From NCBI RefSeq assembly GCF_000376825.1, contig NZ_AQXW01000003.1, positions 186,001 through 250,000 of the forward strand: 64,000 nt of DNA, read 5' to 3'. Of this stretch, positions 36,031 to 44,402 are shown one piece after another (position 1 is the first letter of the stretch; every line of letters begins with the position of its first letter). The notes under the pieces were generated by a model. It worked only from the letters and a program-made list of their open reading frames with translations. It was not told the DNA's origin and did not search any database. The translations under genes were made by a program, and so were the position numbers. This stretch comes from Demetria terragena DSM 11295. Lineage in GTDB: Bacteria > Actinomycetota > Actinomycetes > Actinomycetales > Dermatophilaceae.

Positions 36031-36690
36031 TCAGGGAAGCAGGCGATCTACGCCGTCGCGCATGTGAGCCACGAGCAACCGATCGGTTTGCACCAGGTCG
36101 CCAGCGGCGAACGCGTCGGCGATGGCACGGTGTTCGGTGACGCGGGCTGCATTGCTCGCGTAGGTCGGTACCAGCGCGTTGAGGCACATGCGGGTTTCGG
36201 TGATGAGCGTGCGGTGCATCCAGATCAGCCGGCTGCTGTGGCTGCGCTCCACGAGAAGTTCGTGGAATGCCAGGTCGGCGTCGGTCACTTGCTGGTCGTC
36301 GGTGCCTTGGGTGGCTCGCTCCATCTGCTCCACAACCGAGAGCAGTGCGCTGCCGGTTGACCTGGCATCGCCGCGCGCGTGAACCTCGTCGGCTGCGCCA
36401 CGCTCCACCGCCTGGCGTGCGGTATAGACATCGCGCACGCGTTCTGGGGTCATGTCGATCACGAACAACCCACGGTTTCGTCGGGCGATCAGAATGCCTT
36501 CCTGGGTCAACCTCTGGAGCCCCTCCCGCAACGGTCCGCGGCTCACGCCAAGCTGTCGTGCGAGCTCGACCTCGCCCAGCTGTTGACCAGGAGCAATGTG
36601 TCCCAGCGCAATAGCCTCGCGCACGGTGCTCGCAACTCGGCTGGCCGTGGTCTCCTGGGCCAACGGTTGCAGTTCGGCGGCGGGTGTCAT
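36031..36690 (-). CDS. GntR-family regulator with FCD domain
   Basis: The 219-aa regulator starts at ATG 36690 after AAGGAGGAGG; the longer upstream frame overlaps the previous gene. The winged helix (LGEVELARQLGVSRGPLREG, residues 38-57) is typical GntR. The FCD sensor keeps the metal-binding pattern Asp139, His143, His187 and His209 (DLAFH, TEHRAI, LLVAHM). It is the last gene of the six-gene minus-strand operon. FadR/VanR-type proteins bind short palindromes like the three GATTGTCGACAATC-type sites in this region. I infer that it represses the locus and is released by a carboxylate intermediate. Confidence 0.92.
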   Translation of the reverse strand: MTPAAELQPLAQETTASRVASTVREAIALGHIAPGQQLGEVELARQLGVSRGPLREGLQRLTQEGILIARRNRGLFVIDMTPERVRDVYTARQAVERGAADEVHARGDARSTGSALLSVVEQMERATQGTDDQQVTDADLAFHELLVERSHSSRLIWMHRTLITETRMCLNALVPTYASNAARVTEHRAIADAFAAGDLVQTDRLLVAHMRDGVDRLLP

Positions 36691-36709
36691 GGCGTCAGCC
36701 TCCTCCTTC

Positions 36710-37447
36710 TCAGGATTGTCGGGCAAAAAGTCGCCCGGCGTGGGGAATGAGCGGGGTGTGCCCGAGCAGGTCGAGTCCCTTCCAGGTGGTCACCTGATTC
36801 GCGGTCAGCACCGTACGCCCGGCGGCCCGTTCGAGGTCATCCAGCCACGCGAGGGTGTGCATGGCAGTATCCGGAACCAGCACTGCCTGAACGTGAGCGG
36901 ATAGGTCGGCACCCGTGACGACCTGTTCGACTTGGTCTCGGCCTAAGGTCCCCACCTCAGCGGCCGTGATGATGCCGTGGCTGCCCATTCCGACCACCTC
37001 AATGTCGGCCGCGCGCAAGAAGGCGACGAACCTCTCCGCGATGTCCTGAGGATAGGAGGCCGCCACTGCGACTCGTTCGATGTTGAGTGCTCGGCACGCA
37101 TCGACAAAGGCGAATGACGTTGAGGATGCTGGCCGCTCGCATGCCTGCGAGAGTTGCTCGACCTGGTCGGCAGCACCTTTCCATCCGAAGACGAATGAAC
37201 CCGAGGTACACGCCCACATGACGCTCTGAGCACCCAAAGCCACCAGTTCGCGAGCCCCGTCAGCGAGGTAGTCGGCATTCCCGATGTCCAGGAGAGGCCC
37301 GACTTCGTGGGCGTCGATGTCCATGCGGGTGTGGATGAGCGGTAGATCGATGGGGATGCCAGCGTCGCGAACACGCGCGGCAAAAGCGGGGTAGTCGTCT
37401 TCGGCGCTGTATCCGGGGTACAGCATGCCGACCGTGGGTGTGGTCAT
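36710..37447 (-). CDS. Asp/Glu racemase-fold protein (maleate isomerase/EutA-like), second catalytic Cys missing
   Basis: The 245-aa product starts at ATG 37447, overlapping the M20 deacylase stop (ATGA) and preceded by GAAGGA. It resembles maleate cis-trans isomerase and arylmalonate decarboxylase relatives: VGMLYPGYSAEDDYPAF, then VMWACTSGSFVFGW with the first catalytic cysteine (Cys80). In the position where the second cysteine normally sits in an SCTN motif, this protein reads VLVPDTAMHTLAW (Asp193). It may therefore be a decarboxylase- or hydrolase-like variant, or non-catalytic. The C-terminal LTANQVTTWKGLDLLG is as in the family. Its paralogue at 41089 keeps both cysteines. Confidence 0.85.
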   Translation of the reverse strand: MTTPTVGMLYPGYSAEDDYPAFAARVRDAGIPIDLPLIHTRMDIDAHEVGPLLDIGNADYLADGARELVALGAQSVMWACTSGSFVFGWKGAADQVEQLSQACERPASSTSFAFVDACRALNIERVAVAASYPQDIAERFVAFLRAADIEVVGMGSHGIITAAEVGTLGRDQVEQVVTGADLSAHVQAVLVPDTAMHTLAWLDDLERAAGRTVLTANQVTTWKGLDLLGHTPLIPHAGRLFARQS

Positions 37448-38673
37448 GGTGCTTCCTTCGTGGGGGTGGACACGAGTAGCCGCCACGCGGTGAGCGCATA
37501 GGCCCGGGCAGCGGTAACGACTTCGTCTACCCCGACAGACTCATCGGGCCGATGGGCTTGGTCGTTGACCGATCCTGGGCCTAGCACGACCACCGGAACA
37601 TCCCAGTCGCGGGCGACGAAACCGCCGTCGCAGGCGGCAGTCCACCCGCCGAGTGGATGGCCGGGCCCGCCCGCCGCGGTCAGTGCTTCGTCGAGCGCGC
37701 ACACGAAGGGGTTGCTCGGTGCCGTTTCGAAGCCGGGCATGCTCATCGGCAAACTGAGTTCAACGGTGAGACCGTCCTGGTCAAGGTGGAGTGTGTCGAT
37801 ACGCGCCTGCGCATCTTTCTCGACCTGCGCCGGATCCTCGTGGGGCAGGAGACGTCGGTCGACCTGAATGTGGCACTTTGCAGGCACGATGGAGGTGCCC
37901 TGACCGCCGTCGATCATGCCGACATTGAACGTTGCGGGGCCGGCCAGTTCATGGGGTGTTGCGGCGAGTTCGCCGTGCCAGGCGCGTAGTTCCGCCACGA
38001 TCCGGGCAGCGCCGTAGATCGCATTGCGACCGTCGTCAGGGCGCCCCGAGTGGGCAGCCACTCCGGTGACGACGATGTCGAGGTAGGCGTCACCGCGCGC
38101 AGCGATGACCGTTTGGAGGTCGGTTGGCTCAGCAGTGATGCATCCCTGGTAGCGCGCGGGAGGGGGAGAGTCGATGAGCGCGCGAATGCCGATCCCGGCC
38201 TCCTCCTCGTCCACGGTGGCCAGGAGATCGATCGGTCCGGTGAGTTCGGCTCCGAGTTCGCTCGCGAGCTGTCGGACTACGGCCATCGCCTCGAGGCACG
38301 CCGCGAGGCCACCTTTCATGTCGGTGCTACCTCGCCCGAAGATGCGTCCATCGCGCACCTCGGCACCAAACGGGTCGGTGCTCCATCCGTCCCCAATGGG
38401 GACAACGTCGGTATGCCCGAGGAGAAGCAATCCGGGACCCGCGGTGTCGCCGTCCGCGCGGACGGCGACGTTCTCGCGGCCCGGGGCGACCTCGGTCTGC
38501 GTCACCGTCAGTCCGCGCTCGGAGGCAAGCTCGCTGAGGACAGCGACCGTCTCTGCTTCTTCGCCGGGTGGATTCTGGCCGCGCGCCTGGACAAGTCGTT
38601 GGGTGGCCTGAATCAACCAGGTCTTGTCGATGCGATCGAGGAGAGTCTGCTCCGCCGTGGTCAGGTCAGTCAC
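37444..38673 (-). CDS. M20-family deacylase/peptidase (ArgE/DapE type)
   Basis: This 409-aa dinuclear zinc hydrolase cleaves an N-acyl group from an amino acid or splits a dipeptide. The metal motifs are complete: LLLGHTDVVPIGDGW, GRGSTDMKGGLAACL with the bridging Asp, the catalytic TVDEEEAG glutamates, and the C-terminal QAHRPDESVGVDEV histidine. The dimerisation domain lies in between (VVTGVAAHSGRPDDGRNAI). The start overlaps the aminotransferase stop by ATGA and the stop overlaps the next start. In context it is the best candidate to deacylate the product of the ectoine-hydrolase-like enzyme, a job done by the unrelated DoeB/EutE in known ectoine pathways. Confidence 0.9.
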   Translation of the reverse strand: MTDLTTAEQTLLDRIDKTWLIQATQRLVQARGQNPPGEEAETVAVLSELASERGLTVTQTEVAPGRENVAVRADGDTAGPGLLLLGHTDVVPIGDGWSTDPFGAEVRDGRIFGRGSTDMKGGLAACLEAMAVVRQLASELGAELTGPIDLLATVDEEEAGIGIRALIDSPPPARYQGCITAEPTDLQTVIAARGDAYLDIVVTGVAAHSGRPDDGRNAIYGAARIVAELRAWHGELAATPHELAGPATFNVGMIDGGQGTSIVPAKCHIQVDRRLLPHEDPAQVEKDAQARIDTLHLDQDGLTVELSLPMSMPGFETAPSNPFVCALDEALTAAGGPGHPLGGWTAACDGGFVARDWDVPVVVLGPGSVNDQAHRPDESVGVDEVVTAARAYALTAWRLLVSTPTKEAP

Positions 38674-39872
38674 TCCGATTCCACCTTCTCAATGGCTCGG
38701 GCGAGGCGGGTCACGCCTTCGTGGATTCGGGCCGGCGGCATCGATGCGAAACACAGGCGCAGGTCGTGCGGGAACCGGCGGCTGGGGGAGAAGGCGTTGC
38801 CAGGAATGAACGCGACACCTTCTGCCAATGCGACCTCGAACAGTCTTTCGGTGTCGACTGATTCGCCGAGTTTCACCCAGAGAAAGAAGCCGCCTTCGGG
38901 GTCGGTCCACCGCGCCTTATCGCCGAGTTGCTCGGTGAGCGCAGTCTGCATCGCATCCTTGCGGTCACGGTATGAGACGCGCTGCGTTGCAAGGTGATCC
39001 GCGAGATGTCCTTCGCGTAGGAAGCCTGCGACGAGCCGCTGGAGTGGCAAGTTCGTGCACGTGTCCATGGCCTGCTTGGCACTGATGAGGAGCGGCTGCA
39101 GACTCGGGTCGGCACTCACCCATCCCACCCGCAGCCCGGGAGCGATGATCTTGGAGAAGGTCCGCACCGAGAAGACAAGCGGTTCACCGTTTGCGACCTC
39201 CTGCAGTGAGGGCACGGGTTCGCCTGCGAAACGGAGCATGCCGTATGGGTCGTCGTCGATGATGACGCTGCCCCAGCGCTGGGCGAGTTCAAGCAGCCGC
39301 TCGCGTCGCTCGAGCGACATCGAGGCACCCGACGGGTTCTGGAATGTGGGGATCGCGTAGATGACTTTGGGCGTCCGGCCCGCCCGCACCACCAACTCCT
39401 CGAGTTGCTCGACGTCAAGACCGTTCTCGTCGACCGGCGCCTCAAGAAGCTCCGCCTGATAGGACAGGGCAGTTGCGGATCCATTGGTGTAAGTAGGGGA
39501 TTCGACGACGACGAGGTCACCGGGATCAACGAACAACTTGAACGCCAGGTCGAGGCCTTGCATGCCCCCGGAGGTGATCGTCAGGCGGTCAGGAGTCGTG
39601 GCGTCGGTTGTGCCGGCCAACTCGGCGAGCAAGGCTTCACGCAAAGCGCTGTCACCCTCGGTCGCGGCGTAGTCAAACGCGTCGGCCGCTCCAGCGCCCA
39701 TCGTCTGGACGGCCACATGAGCCAGCGTGTGCGTGGGTACGGCGTCCGCGGCAGGGGAGCCCATCGCGAACTTCACGATGTCGTGAGTCTGCTGAGCCAA
39801 CAACGATGTACTCGAGTCGATGACCGACCCCACAAGGTAGTCGGCGCGGCTGGCTAGGGGCAGGTCGGTCAT
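38670..39872 (-). CDS. Class I PLP aminotransferase (2-aminoadipate/LysN-MocR-like)
   Basis: The 400-aa enzyme starts at ATG 39872 (MTDLPLASRADYLVG) after GAAGGAG, 5 bp beyond the previous stop; the annotated frame extends upstream without support. Typical motifs are DYAATEGDSALREAL, YAIPTFQNPSGASMSLERR, DDDPYGMLRF, and the Schiff-base lysine in FSVRTFSKIIAPGLRVGW. The fold is that of MocR aminotransferase domains without the DNA-binding part. Substrates in this family are diverse (2-aminoadipate, aromatic or branched amino acids). In this operon it probably removes the alpha-amino group of a released amino acid. Confidence 0.88.
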   Translation of the reverse strand: MTDLPLASRADYLVGSVIDSSTSLLAQQTHDIVKFAMGSPAADAVPTHTLAHVAVQTMGAGAADAFDYAATEGDSALREALLAELAGTTDATTPDRLTITSGGMQGLDLAFKLFVDPGDLVVVESPTYTNGSATALSYQAELLEAPVDENGLDVEQLEELVVRAGRTPKVIYAIPTFQNPSGASMSLERRERLLELAQRWGSVIIDDDPYGMLRFAGEPVPSLQEVANGEPLVFSVRTFSKIIAPGLRVGWVSADPSLQPLLISAKQAMDTCTNLPLQRLVAGFLREGHLADHLATQRVSYRDRKDAMQTALTEQLGDKARWTDPEGGFFLWVKLGESVDTERLFEVALAEGVAFIPGNAFSPSRRFPHDLRLCFASMPPARIHEGVTRLARAIEKVESE

Positions 39873-39877
39873 TCTGC

Positions 39878-41092
39878 TCACTCCTTCACAGTCAGGCCAC
39901 GAGGGACCTGTGTTAGTAGTTCTGGGCCGTCGTCGCCGATGATGAGCGATTCGGATGTCTCGTATCCCCACCCGTCCATCCACATACCGAGGATGACGTG
40001 AAAGGCCATGCCGGCGCGTACCTCCGTCTCCTCCTCGGCGCGGAGGCTGACGGTGCGCTCACCCCAGTCGGGCGGATAGCCGATGCCGATGGAGTATCCA
40101 ATGCGGGACTCCTTCGAGAGTCCTTGGCGGGCAATGGTGGTCGTGAATGCACGATGGGCGTCGCGACAGGCGTTGCCGGGCCGCAATTGTTCCAAGGCGG
40201 CGGCCATCCCGTCGCTCACGGCTGCCGAGCAATAACTCAGGCGGTCCGGTGGTCGGCCGAGCACGACCGTTCGCGCCAGGGGTGCGTGATAGCGGTGGTG
40301 CACGCCAGCCAACTCAATGGTTGTCGCTTCACCCGCGATGAGAGGTAGGTCGGACCAGGTGAGGTGGGGGGTGCCAGCGGTCTCGCCAGTGGGGAGCATG
40401 GGAACGATAGCGGGGTAGTCGCCGCCCAACTTGCGGGCACCCAAGGTCTGCGTGCGCTGGATCTCCGCCACGACATCGCACTGTCGCCGTCCCACTTCGA
40501 TCTTCTCGATGGCCCGCTTCATGACCCGAGTCGCGACACGTCCGGCTTGGCGCATCTTCTCCTGCTCCAAGGGAGATTTGATGACGCGGACCCAGTTGAC
40601 CAGTTCATGGCTGTCGATCAGCGCGGCATTGCGCAGGTGGGCATGGAGGGCAAAGAACCCGCGGGGTGAGAAGTAGTGCGCGTCCGTCTCGGCAGCGACA
40701 TAGGTTCCGGGAGCGTCGCTGAGTACGCCTGTCTCCAAGGCGCGTTCGGCGATCCAGTCGAACGGGTGAACGTCAGTCCGGTGCACGAGCCACTCGGGGT
40801 AGCCGTGAATGTGGTCACGGGCCAGGGAGGCGGTGTAGTGCGCTCCTTGGGCATCCATGGCCCGGGCGAAGAGGTGTGGGGCACCTTCGACCGGAACGAT
40901 CAGGCACTGAGGCATGTAGAACGACCACGCGTTGTAGCCGGTGAGGTAGTAGAGGTTGGCTGGATCGACCACGACGAGCGAGGAGATCTGCCGCTCAACC
41001 ATGCGAGCCTGGACTGCGTGGAGCCGGCTGGCGTACTCGGTCAGGGGGAACGGCCGGGAGCGCAGTTCGTCGTCCGGGTTTGGGATGGTCAT
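39878..41092 (-). CDS. M24/creatinase-fold hydrolase, ectoine hydrolase (DoeA/EutD)-like
   Basis: The 404-aa protein starts at ATG 41092, overlapping the upstream stop (ATGA). It closely recalls DoeA/EutD ectoine hydrolases over its whole length: LYYLTGYNAWSFYMPQCLIV (residues 47-66), NWVRVIKSPLEQEKMRQAG, GGDYPAIVPMLPTG, TPHLTW, YPPDWGERTVSLRAEEETEV and the terminal QVPRGLTVKE. Where M24 metallopeptidases carry metal-binding aspartates it reads TIELAGVHHRYHAPLARTVV with Glu260, so it is probably metal-independent like DoeA. Characterised relatives open the ectoine ring to N-acetyl-2,4-diaminobutyrate. A related cyclic amidine or an acyl-amino acid is possible. The pathway around it is not the canonical one. 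Confidence 0.86.
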   Translation of the reverse strand: MTIPNPDDELRSRPFPLTEYASRLHAVQARMVERQISSLVVVDPANLYYLTGYNAWSFYMPQCLIVPVEGAPHLFARAMDAQGAHYTASLARDHIHGYPEWLVHRTDVHPFDWIAERALETGVLSDAPGTYVAAETDAHYFSPRGFFALHAHLRNAALIDSHELVNWVRVIKSPLEQEKMRQAGRVATRVMKRAIEKIEVGRRQCDVVAEIQRTQTLGARKLGGDYPAIVPMLPTGETAGTPHLTWSDLPLIAGEATTIELAGVHHRYHAPLARTVVLGRPPDRLSYCSAAVSDGMAAALEQLRPGNACRDAHRAFTTTIARQGLSKESRIGYSIGIGYPPDWGERTVSLRAEEETEVRAGMAFHVILGMWMDGWGYETSESLIIGDDGPELLTQVPRGLTVKE

Positions 41093-41943
41093 GCTGCGTC
41101 CTCTGCCGTACGGGTGATGAGGGACTGCCCGGTACCCACCGTGGCAACGCCAGCGAGTTGGAGAGCGGCCCAGATGGTGACCTGGTTGGCGGTCAGGACG
41201 GGGATGCCGAGCTCACGTTCAAGTGGCGCGATGAGGTCGTACGTCGGGACGTTGGTGCAAGAGATGAAGACGGCGTCGCAGCCAGCTGACTGATCGACCG
41301 CCTGGCGCACGAGCTCCACCGTCGCCGCGTAGGGGATGCGCCAGATCAAACCGTGCAAGCCGAGGTGGGCACTAGCGGCGACGCCGATGCCAGATTCGGC
41401 CAGGAAGTCAACCAAGAGTTGGGTGATCTCGGTGTCGTAGGGGGTCGCAACAGCCACCCGCTTGATGCCGAGGTGGTTCATCGCCATGACCATTGCCCCG
41501 CTGGTCGTCATGGCGGCTGGAGCTCCGGAGCCGAGCATCGCGTCGACCAACGCGGACTCCCCGGCGCGGCCGTGCACGAAGGAGCCTGAGGTGCACATGT
41601 AGGTGACGACGCGCGGTTGCGTGGCAATCAAGCTGGTGGTGCAGGAGGCCACGACGTCGGTGTCCCCGACGGCAAGTGCCTGATCAACACTCACGGGCAG
41701 GGCCGCATACGGCGTGCGAGTCGTGAGAAGGGCGACGTCCTCGGGCGCCCACCGCCACAGTTCTCGGTCCAGGGCAAAGTCGTACGGCGCGACGATGCCA
41801 ATGCCGACGCCGCCAATGGGCGCAATGGCTGGCAAACCCAGGGGATTCGGTGGCGCGGTGACTTGACCCTCAACCTGATCAGAGAGCGCGGGGTGCTCCG
41901 GTAGTGCGGAGCCGTGATCGGACGACACCGCACCATGGTGCAC
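41089..41943 (-). CDS. Asp/Glu racemase-fold protein (maleate isomerase/EutA-like), both catalytic Cys present
   Basis: The 284-aa product (GTG 41943; GTG 41928 is equally possible) keeps the two-cysteine active site. Cys117 is in VVTYMCTSGSFVHG and Cys229 in VFISCTNVPTYDLIAPLE. IGIVAPYDFALDRELWRW and the LTANQVTIW tail match maleate isomerase and the EutA proteins of ectoine clusters. It is the first gene of the minus-strand operon and begins only about 8 bp from the operator at 41952, with no ribosome-binding site, suggesting a leaderless or near-leaderless mRNA. The long open frame further upstream crosses the operator and the divergent gene and is not used. The reaction is unknown; isomerisation of an unsaturated dicarboxylate is plausible. 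Confidence 0.84.
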   Translation of the reverse strand: MHHGAVSSDHGSALPEHPALSDQVEGQVTAPPNPLGLPAIAPIGGVGIGIVAPYDFALDRELWRWAPEDVALLTTRTPYAALPVSVDQALAVGDTDVVASCTTSLIATQPRVVTYMCTSGSFVHGRAGESALVDAMLGSGAPAAMTTSGAMVMAMNHLGIKRVAVATPYDTEITQLLVDFLAESGIGVAASAHLGLHGLIWRIPYAATVELVRQAVDQSAGCDAVFISCTNVPTYDLIAPLERELGIPVLTANQVTIWAALQLAGVATVGTGQSLITRTAEDAA

Positions 41944-41951
41944 GCCATTGT

Positions 41952-41967
41952 GGATTGTTGACAATCC
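41952..41967. promoter_or_regulatory. Operator copy 3 in the divergent promoter of the nine-gene locus
   Basis: GGATTGT-TG-ACAATCC has 7-bp perfect arms and differs by one central base from the ATTGTCGACAAT core at 30178 and 32948. It lies 8 bp from the racemase-fold start and 18 bp from the hydroxyacid dehydrogenase start, so a bound regulator would block both promoters. Confidence 0.72.
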
Positions 41968-41985
41968 GCCGCGCGGGTTCCTAGC

Positions 41986-42981
41986 GTGCAGCCTGTGACT
42001 GCCACTCTGCCCGTCCTCGTGGTTCTTTCGGCTCCGGGCGAGGATGCCCCTCCTCAGGTGGCCGCATTGCGGGATCGGATGGAGATCCGTGTCGTGGATG
42101 CGGATCACCTGGCCGAGGCGCTGCCAGGCGCTGACGCGCTGTTTGTGTGGGACTTCTTCAATCCTGCGCTCGCGGCGGCCTGGAAGCATCAGGACCGGTT
42201 GAGGTGGATGCACGTTGCCTCGGCGGGCGTCGACGCGGTTTTGTTTGACGAACTCCGCGCGTCGTCGGTGGTCCTGACCAACGCGCACGGAATTTTTGAT
42301 CGGCCGATTGCGGAGTTTGTGCTGGCGAGCGTCCTTGCCGAGGCGAAACTCCTCCATCAGTCCGCTGACTTTCAGCGCGCCCGCGAGTGGGTTCACCGCG
42401 AGCCTCGAAGTGTCGAAGGTGCCCGGGCCATGATCGTGGGAACCGGGGGAATCGGTCGGGCGACGGCTCGACTCCTTTCTGCTGTCGGGATGCAGGTCGT
42501 CGGCGCCGGGCGCACGCCGCGCTCGGGCGACCCAGACTTCGGGGAGGTGGTGGCCAGCGATCGACTTGCCGAGCACATCGCGGATGTCGACTTCTTGATC
42601 AACGCCGCGCCGCTGACACCGAGCACCACCGGGCTGCTCAACGCTGAGGTGTTCCAGGCATTGCCTTCCCACGCGCACGTGGTCAACATCGGCCGTGGGC
42701 CGAGCTTGGTAGAGGCCGATCTCGGGAAGGCCATACGCGAAGGGGCGATTGCAGGCGCTTCATTGGACGTCTTCGAGGTCGAGCCGCTGCCGAACGAGTC
42801 GCCGCTGTGGGATCTTCCTGGGGTGCGGATCTCGGCCCACATGTCAGGTGATGTCGCGGGCTGGCGAGACCGACTGGCCGAACAGTTCGTGGACCTCGCC
42901 GAGCGCTGGCTTGAAGGCGCGCCCATGCCGCACGAGATCGACAAACAGAATGGCTTCGTGACTTCAAGGAGTGGTTCATGA
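41986..42981 (+). CDS. D-2-hydroxyacid dehydrogenase family oxidoreductase
   Basis: This 331-aa NAD(P)-dependent enzyme has the Rossmann loop MIVGTGGIGRATARLLSAVG (about residues 145-164). The catalytic Arg is in VVNIGRGPSLVEADLG, Glu in ASLDVFEVEPLPNES and His in VRISAHMSGDVAG, the usual R-E-H set. It would oxidise a D-2-hydroxy acid or reduce a 2-oxo acid. GTG 41986 and GTG 41995 are possible starts; neither has a ribosome-binding site, and the operator is only 18 bp upstream, hinting at leaderless translation. The stop overlaps the amidase start (ATGA). It probably interconverts the 2-oxo acid left by a transaminase of the locus. Confidence 0.9.
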   Translation: MQPVTATLPVLVVLSAPGEDAPPQVAALRDRMEIRVVDADHLAEALPGADALFVWDFFNPALAAAWKHQDRLRWMHVASAGVDAVLFDELRASSVVLTNAHGIFDRPIAEFVLASVLAEAKLLHQSADFQRAREWVHREPRSVEGARAMIVGTGGIGRATARLLSAVGMQVVGAGRTPRSGDPDFGEVVASDRLAEHIADVDFLINAAPLTPSTTGLLNAEVFQALPSHAHVVNIGRGPSLVEADLGKAIREGAIAGASLDVFEVEPLPNESPLWDLPGVRISAHMSGDVAGWRDRLAEQFVDLAERWLEGAPMPHEIDKQNGFVTSRSGS

Positions 42982-44402
42982 CCGATCTATCCATGGTGAG
43001 CGCAACTGAGCTAACCGACGGATTCCGTTCGGGCGAATGGACGCCCGTGGACGCCTTGGAAGCGGCCATGGGCGCTGTCGAGAAGTACGACAGCGCAGTC
43101 AACGCGATCACCATGGTCGATGAGCAGTACGCCCGGGCGCGCGCCGAGGACTCGGCGGCGCGGTGGTCGTCCGGCGACCCGATAAGCGCTACGGACGGCA
43201 TCCCGTTGACGGTGAAAGACATGATGCCCACTCAGGGTTGGCCGACTTATCGCGGAAGCAACCTCATCGGAGACGAGGGCCCGTGGGATCTGGACGCCCC
43301 GTTCGCGGCTCGGTTGCGCGAGGCGGGTCAGGTGATCTTTGGCAAGAACACCACACCGGAGTTTGGGTGGAAGGGCGTGACCGACTCGCTCCGGCATGGT
43401 GTGACGCGCAATGCGTGGAATCCGGACCGTACCTCTGGCGGCTCTAGTGGCGGCGCCGCCTCGGCGACGGCGCTCGGTATGGGCACCTGGTCGGTGGGTA
43501 CCGACGGTGGCGGATCAGTCCGAATACCAGGCGCATTCAGTGGAATCGTCGCACTTAAGCCGACCTACGGGCAGGTGCCGGTGTTTCCGGCAAGCCCTTA
43601 CGGCACCCTGTCGCACATTGGTCCGATGACCAGGTCAGTGCGTGATTGTGCGCTGCTCCTCGACGTGATTTCCGGCCCTGACTCACGCGACTGGTCGGCG
43701 ATGCCCACGAGGCGCTCGTCCTGGACGGATGGCCTCGGCCAAGGTGTCGCCGGTATGAGACTTGCCTACTCAGCCAACCTTGGCTACGGACATAACGCTC
43801 CAGGGGTCGACGCTGCCTTCCACGCTGCACTCGACGTTTTACGTGGCCTTGGCGCCGAGATTGACGAGGTTGAGTTGGGACTCGACGATCCCGTCGAGGC
43901 GTTCCACACTCTGTGGTTCACTGGCGCCGCGAAGGTCGTCGATGCATACGGCGACGGGGCCCGCGAGCGCATTGACCCTGGATTGCGTTCTGCCATTGAG
44001 CAATTCGGCGATGGCGCCACCGCTCAGGACTACCTGGACGCCACTGCGGTCCGCGCGGAATGGGGTCGTCGCACCGGGGAGTTGCACGACACCTATGCAG
44101 CACTCCTCACGCCCACGATGCCCATCCCGGCATTTGCCGCGGGTCAACCAGCGCCGGACGGCTGGCACTCCCAACTTTGGACATCCTGGTGTCCCTATAC
44201 CTACCCGTTCAACATGACGCAGCAACCTGCGCTGACCGTCCCGTGCGGATTCACCGGCGAGGGTCTGCCTCTTGGACTGCAGGTCGTCGCGGCCCGGCAT
44301 CAGGACGCCACCACATTGCGCGTTGGCCATGCCTACGAATCCGGCACCAACTGGCATCACCTGATGCCGCCCCTGCTTTCGGAAAGGCGAGACCGCCCAT
44401 GA
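42978..44402 (+). CDS. Amidase signature family hydrolase
   Basis: This 474-aa hydrolase contains the Ser-cisSer-Lys triad. The lysine is in DGIPLTVKDMMPTQGWPT, the nucleophile region in NPDRTSGGSSGGAASATAL, and GTDGGGSVRIPGAFSGIVAL follows as in all AS enzymes. The C-terminal FNMTQQPALTVPCGF is typical too. ATG 42978 follows CAAGGAG and overlaps the dehydrogenase stop; the stop overlaps the DUF3830 start. The substrate is unknown; cleavage of an amide formed or taken up with the rest of the pathway is expected. Confidence 0.92.
   Translation: MTDLSMVSATELTDGFRSGEWTPVDALEAAMGAVEKYDSAVNAITMVDEQYARARAEDSAARWSSGDPISATDGIPLTVKDMMPTQGWPTYRGSNLIGDEGPWDLDAPFAARLREAGQVIFGKNTTPEFGWKGVTDSLRHGVTRNAWNPDRTSGGSSGGAASATALGMGTWSVGTDGGGSVRIPGAFSGIVALKPTYGQVPVFPASPYGTLSHIGPMTRSVRDCALLLDVISGPDSRDWSAMPTRRSSWTDGLGQGVAGMRLAYSANLGYGHNAPGVDAAFHAALDVLRGLGAEIDEVELGLDDPVEAFHTLWFTGAAKVVDAYGDGARERIDPGLRSAIEQFGDGATAQDYLDATAVRAEWGRRTGELHDTYAALLTPTMPIPAFAAGQPAPDGWHSQLWTSWCPYTYPFNMTQQPALTVPCGFTGEGLPLGLQVVAARHQDATTLRVGHAYESGTNWHHLMPPLLSERRDRP

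Noticed and set aside
37444-38673. M20 protein as canonical DoeB/EutE
   Set aside because: Known DoeB/EutE deacetylases belong to the AstE/AspA-like family; this protein has ArgE/DapE motifs, so at most it is a functional replacement.
42011-42678. Long upstream extension of the racemase-fold frame across the operator
   Set aside because: It would overlap the divergent dehydrogenase gene and the palindrome; family similarity begins only near 41840.
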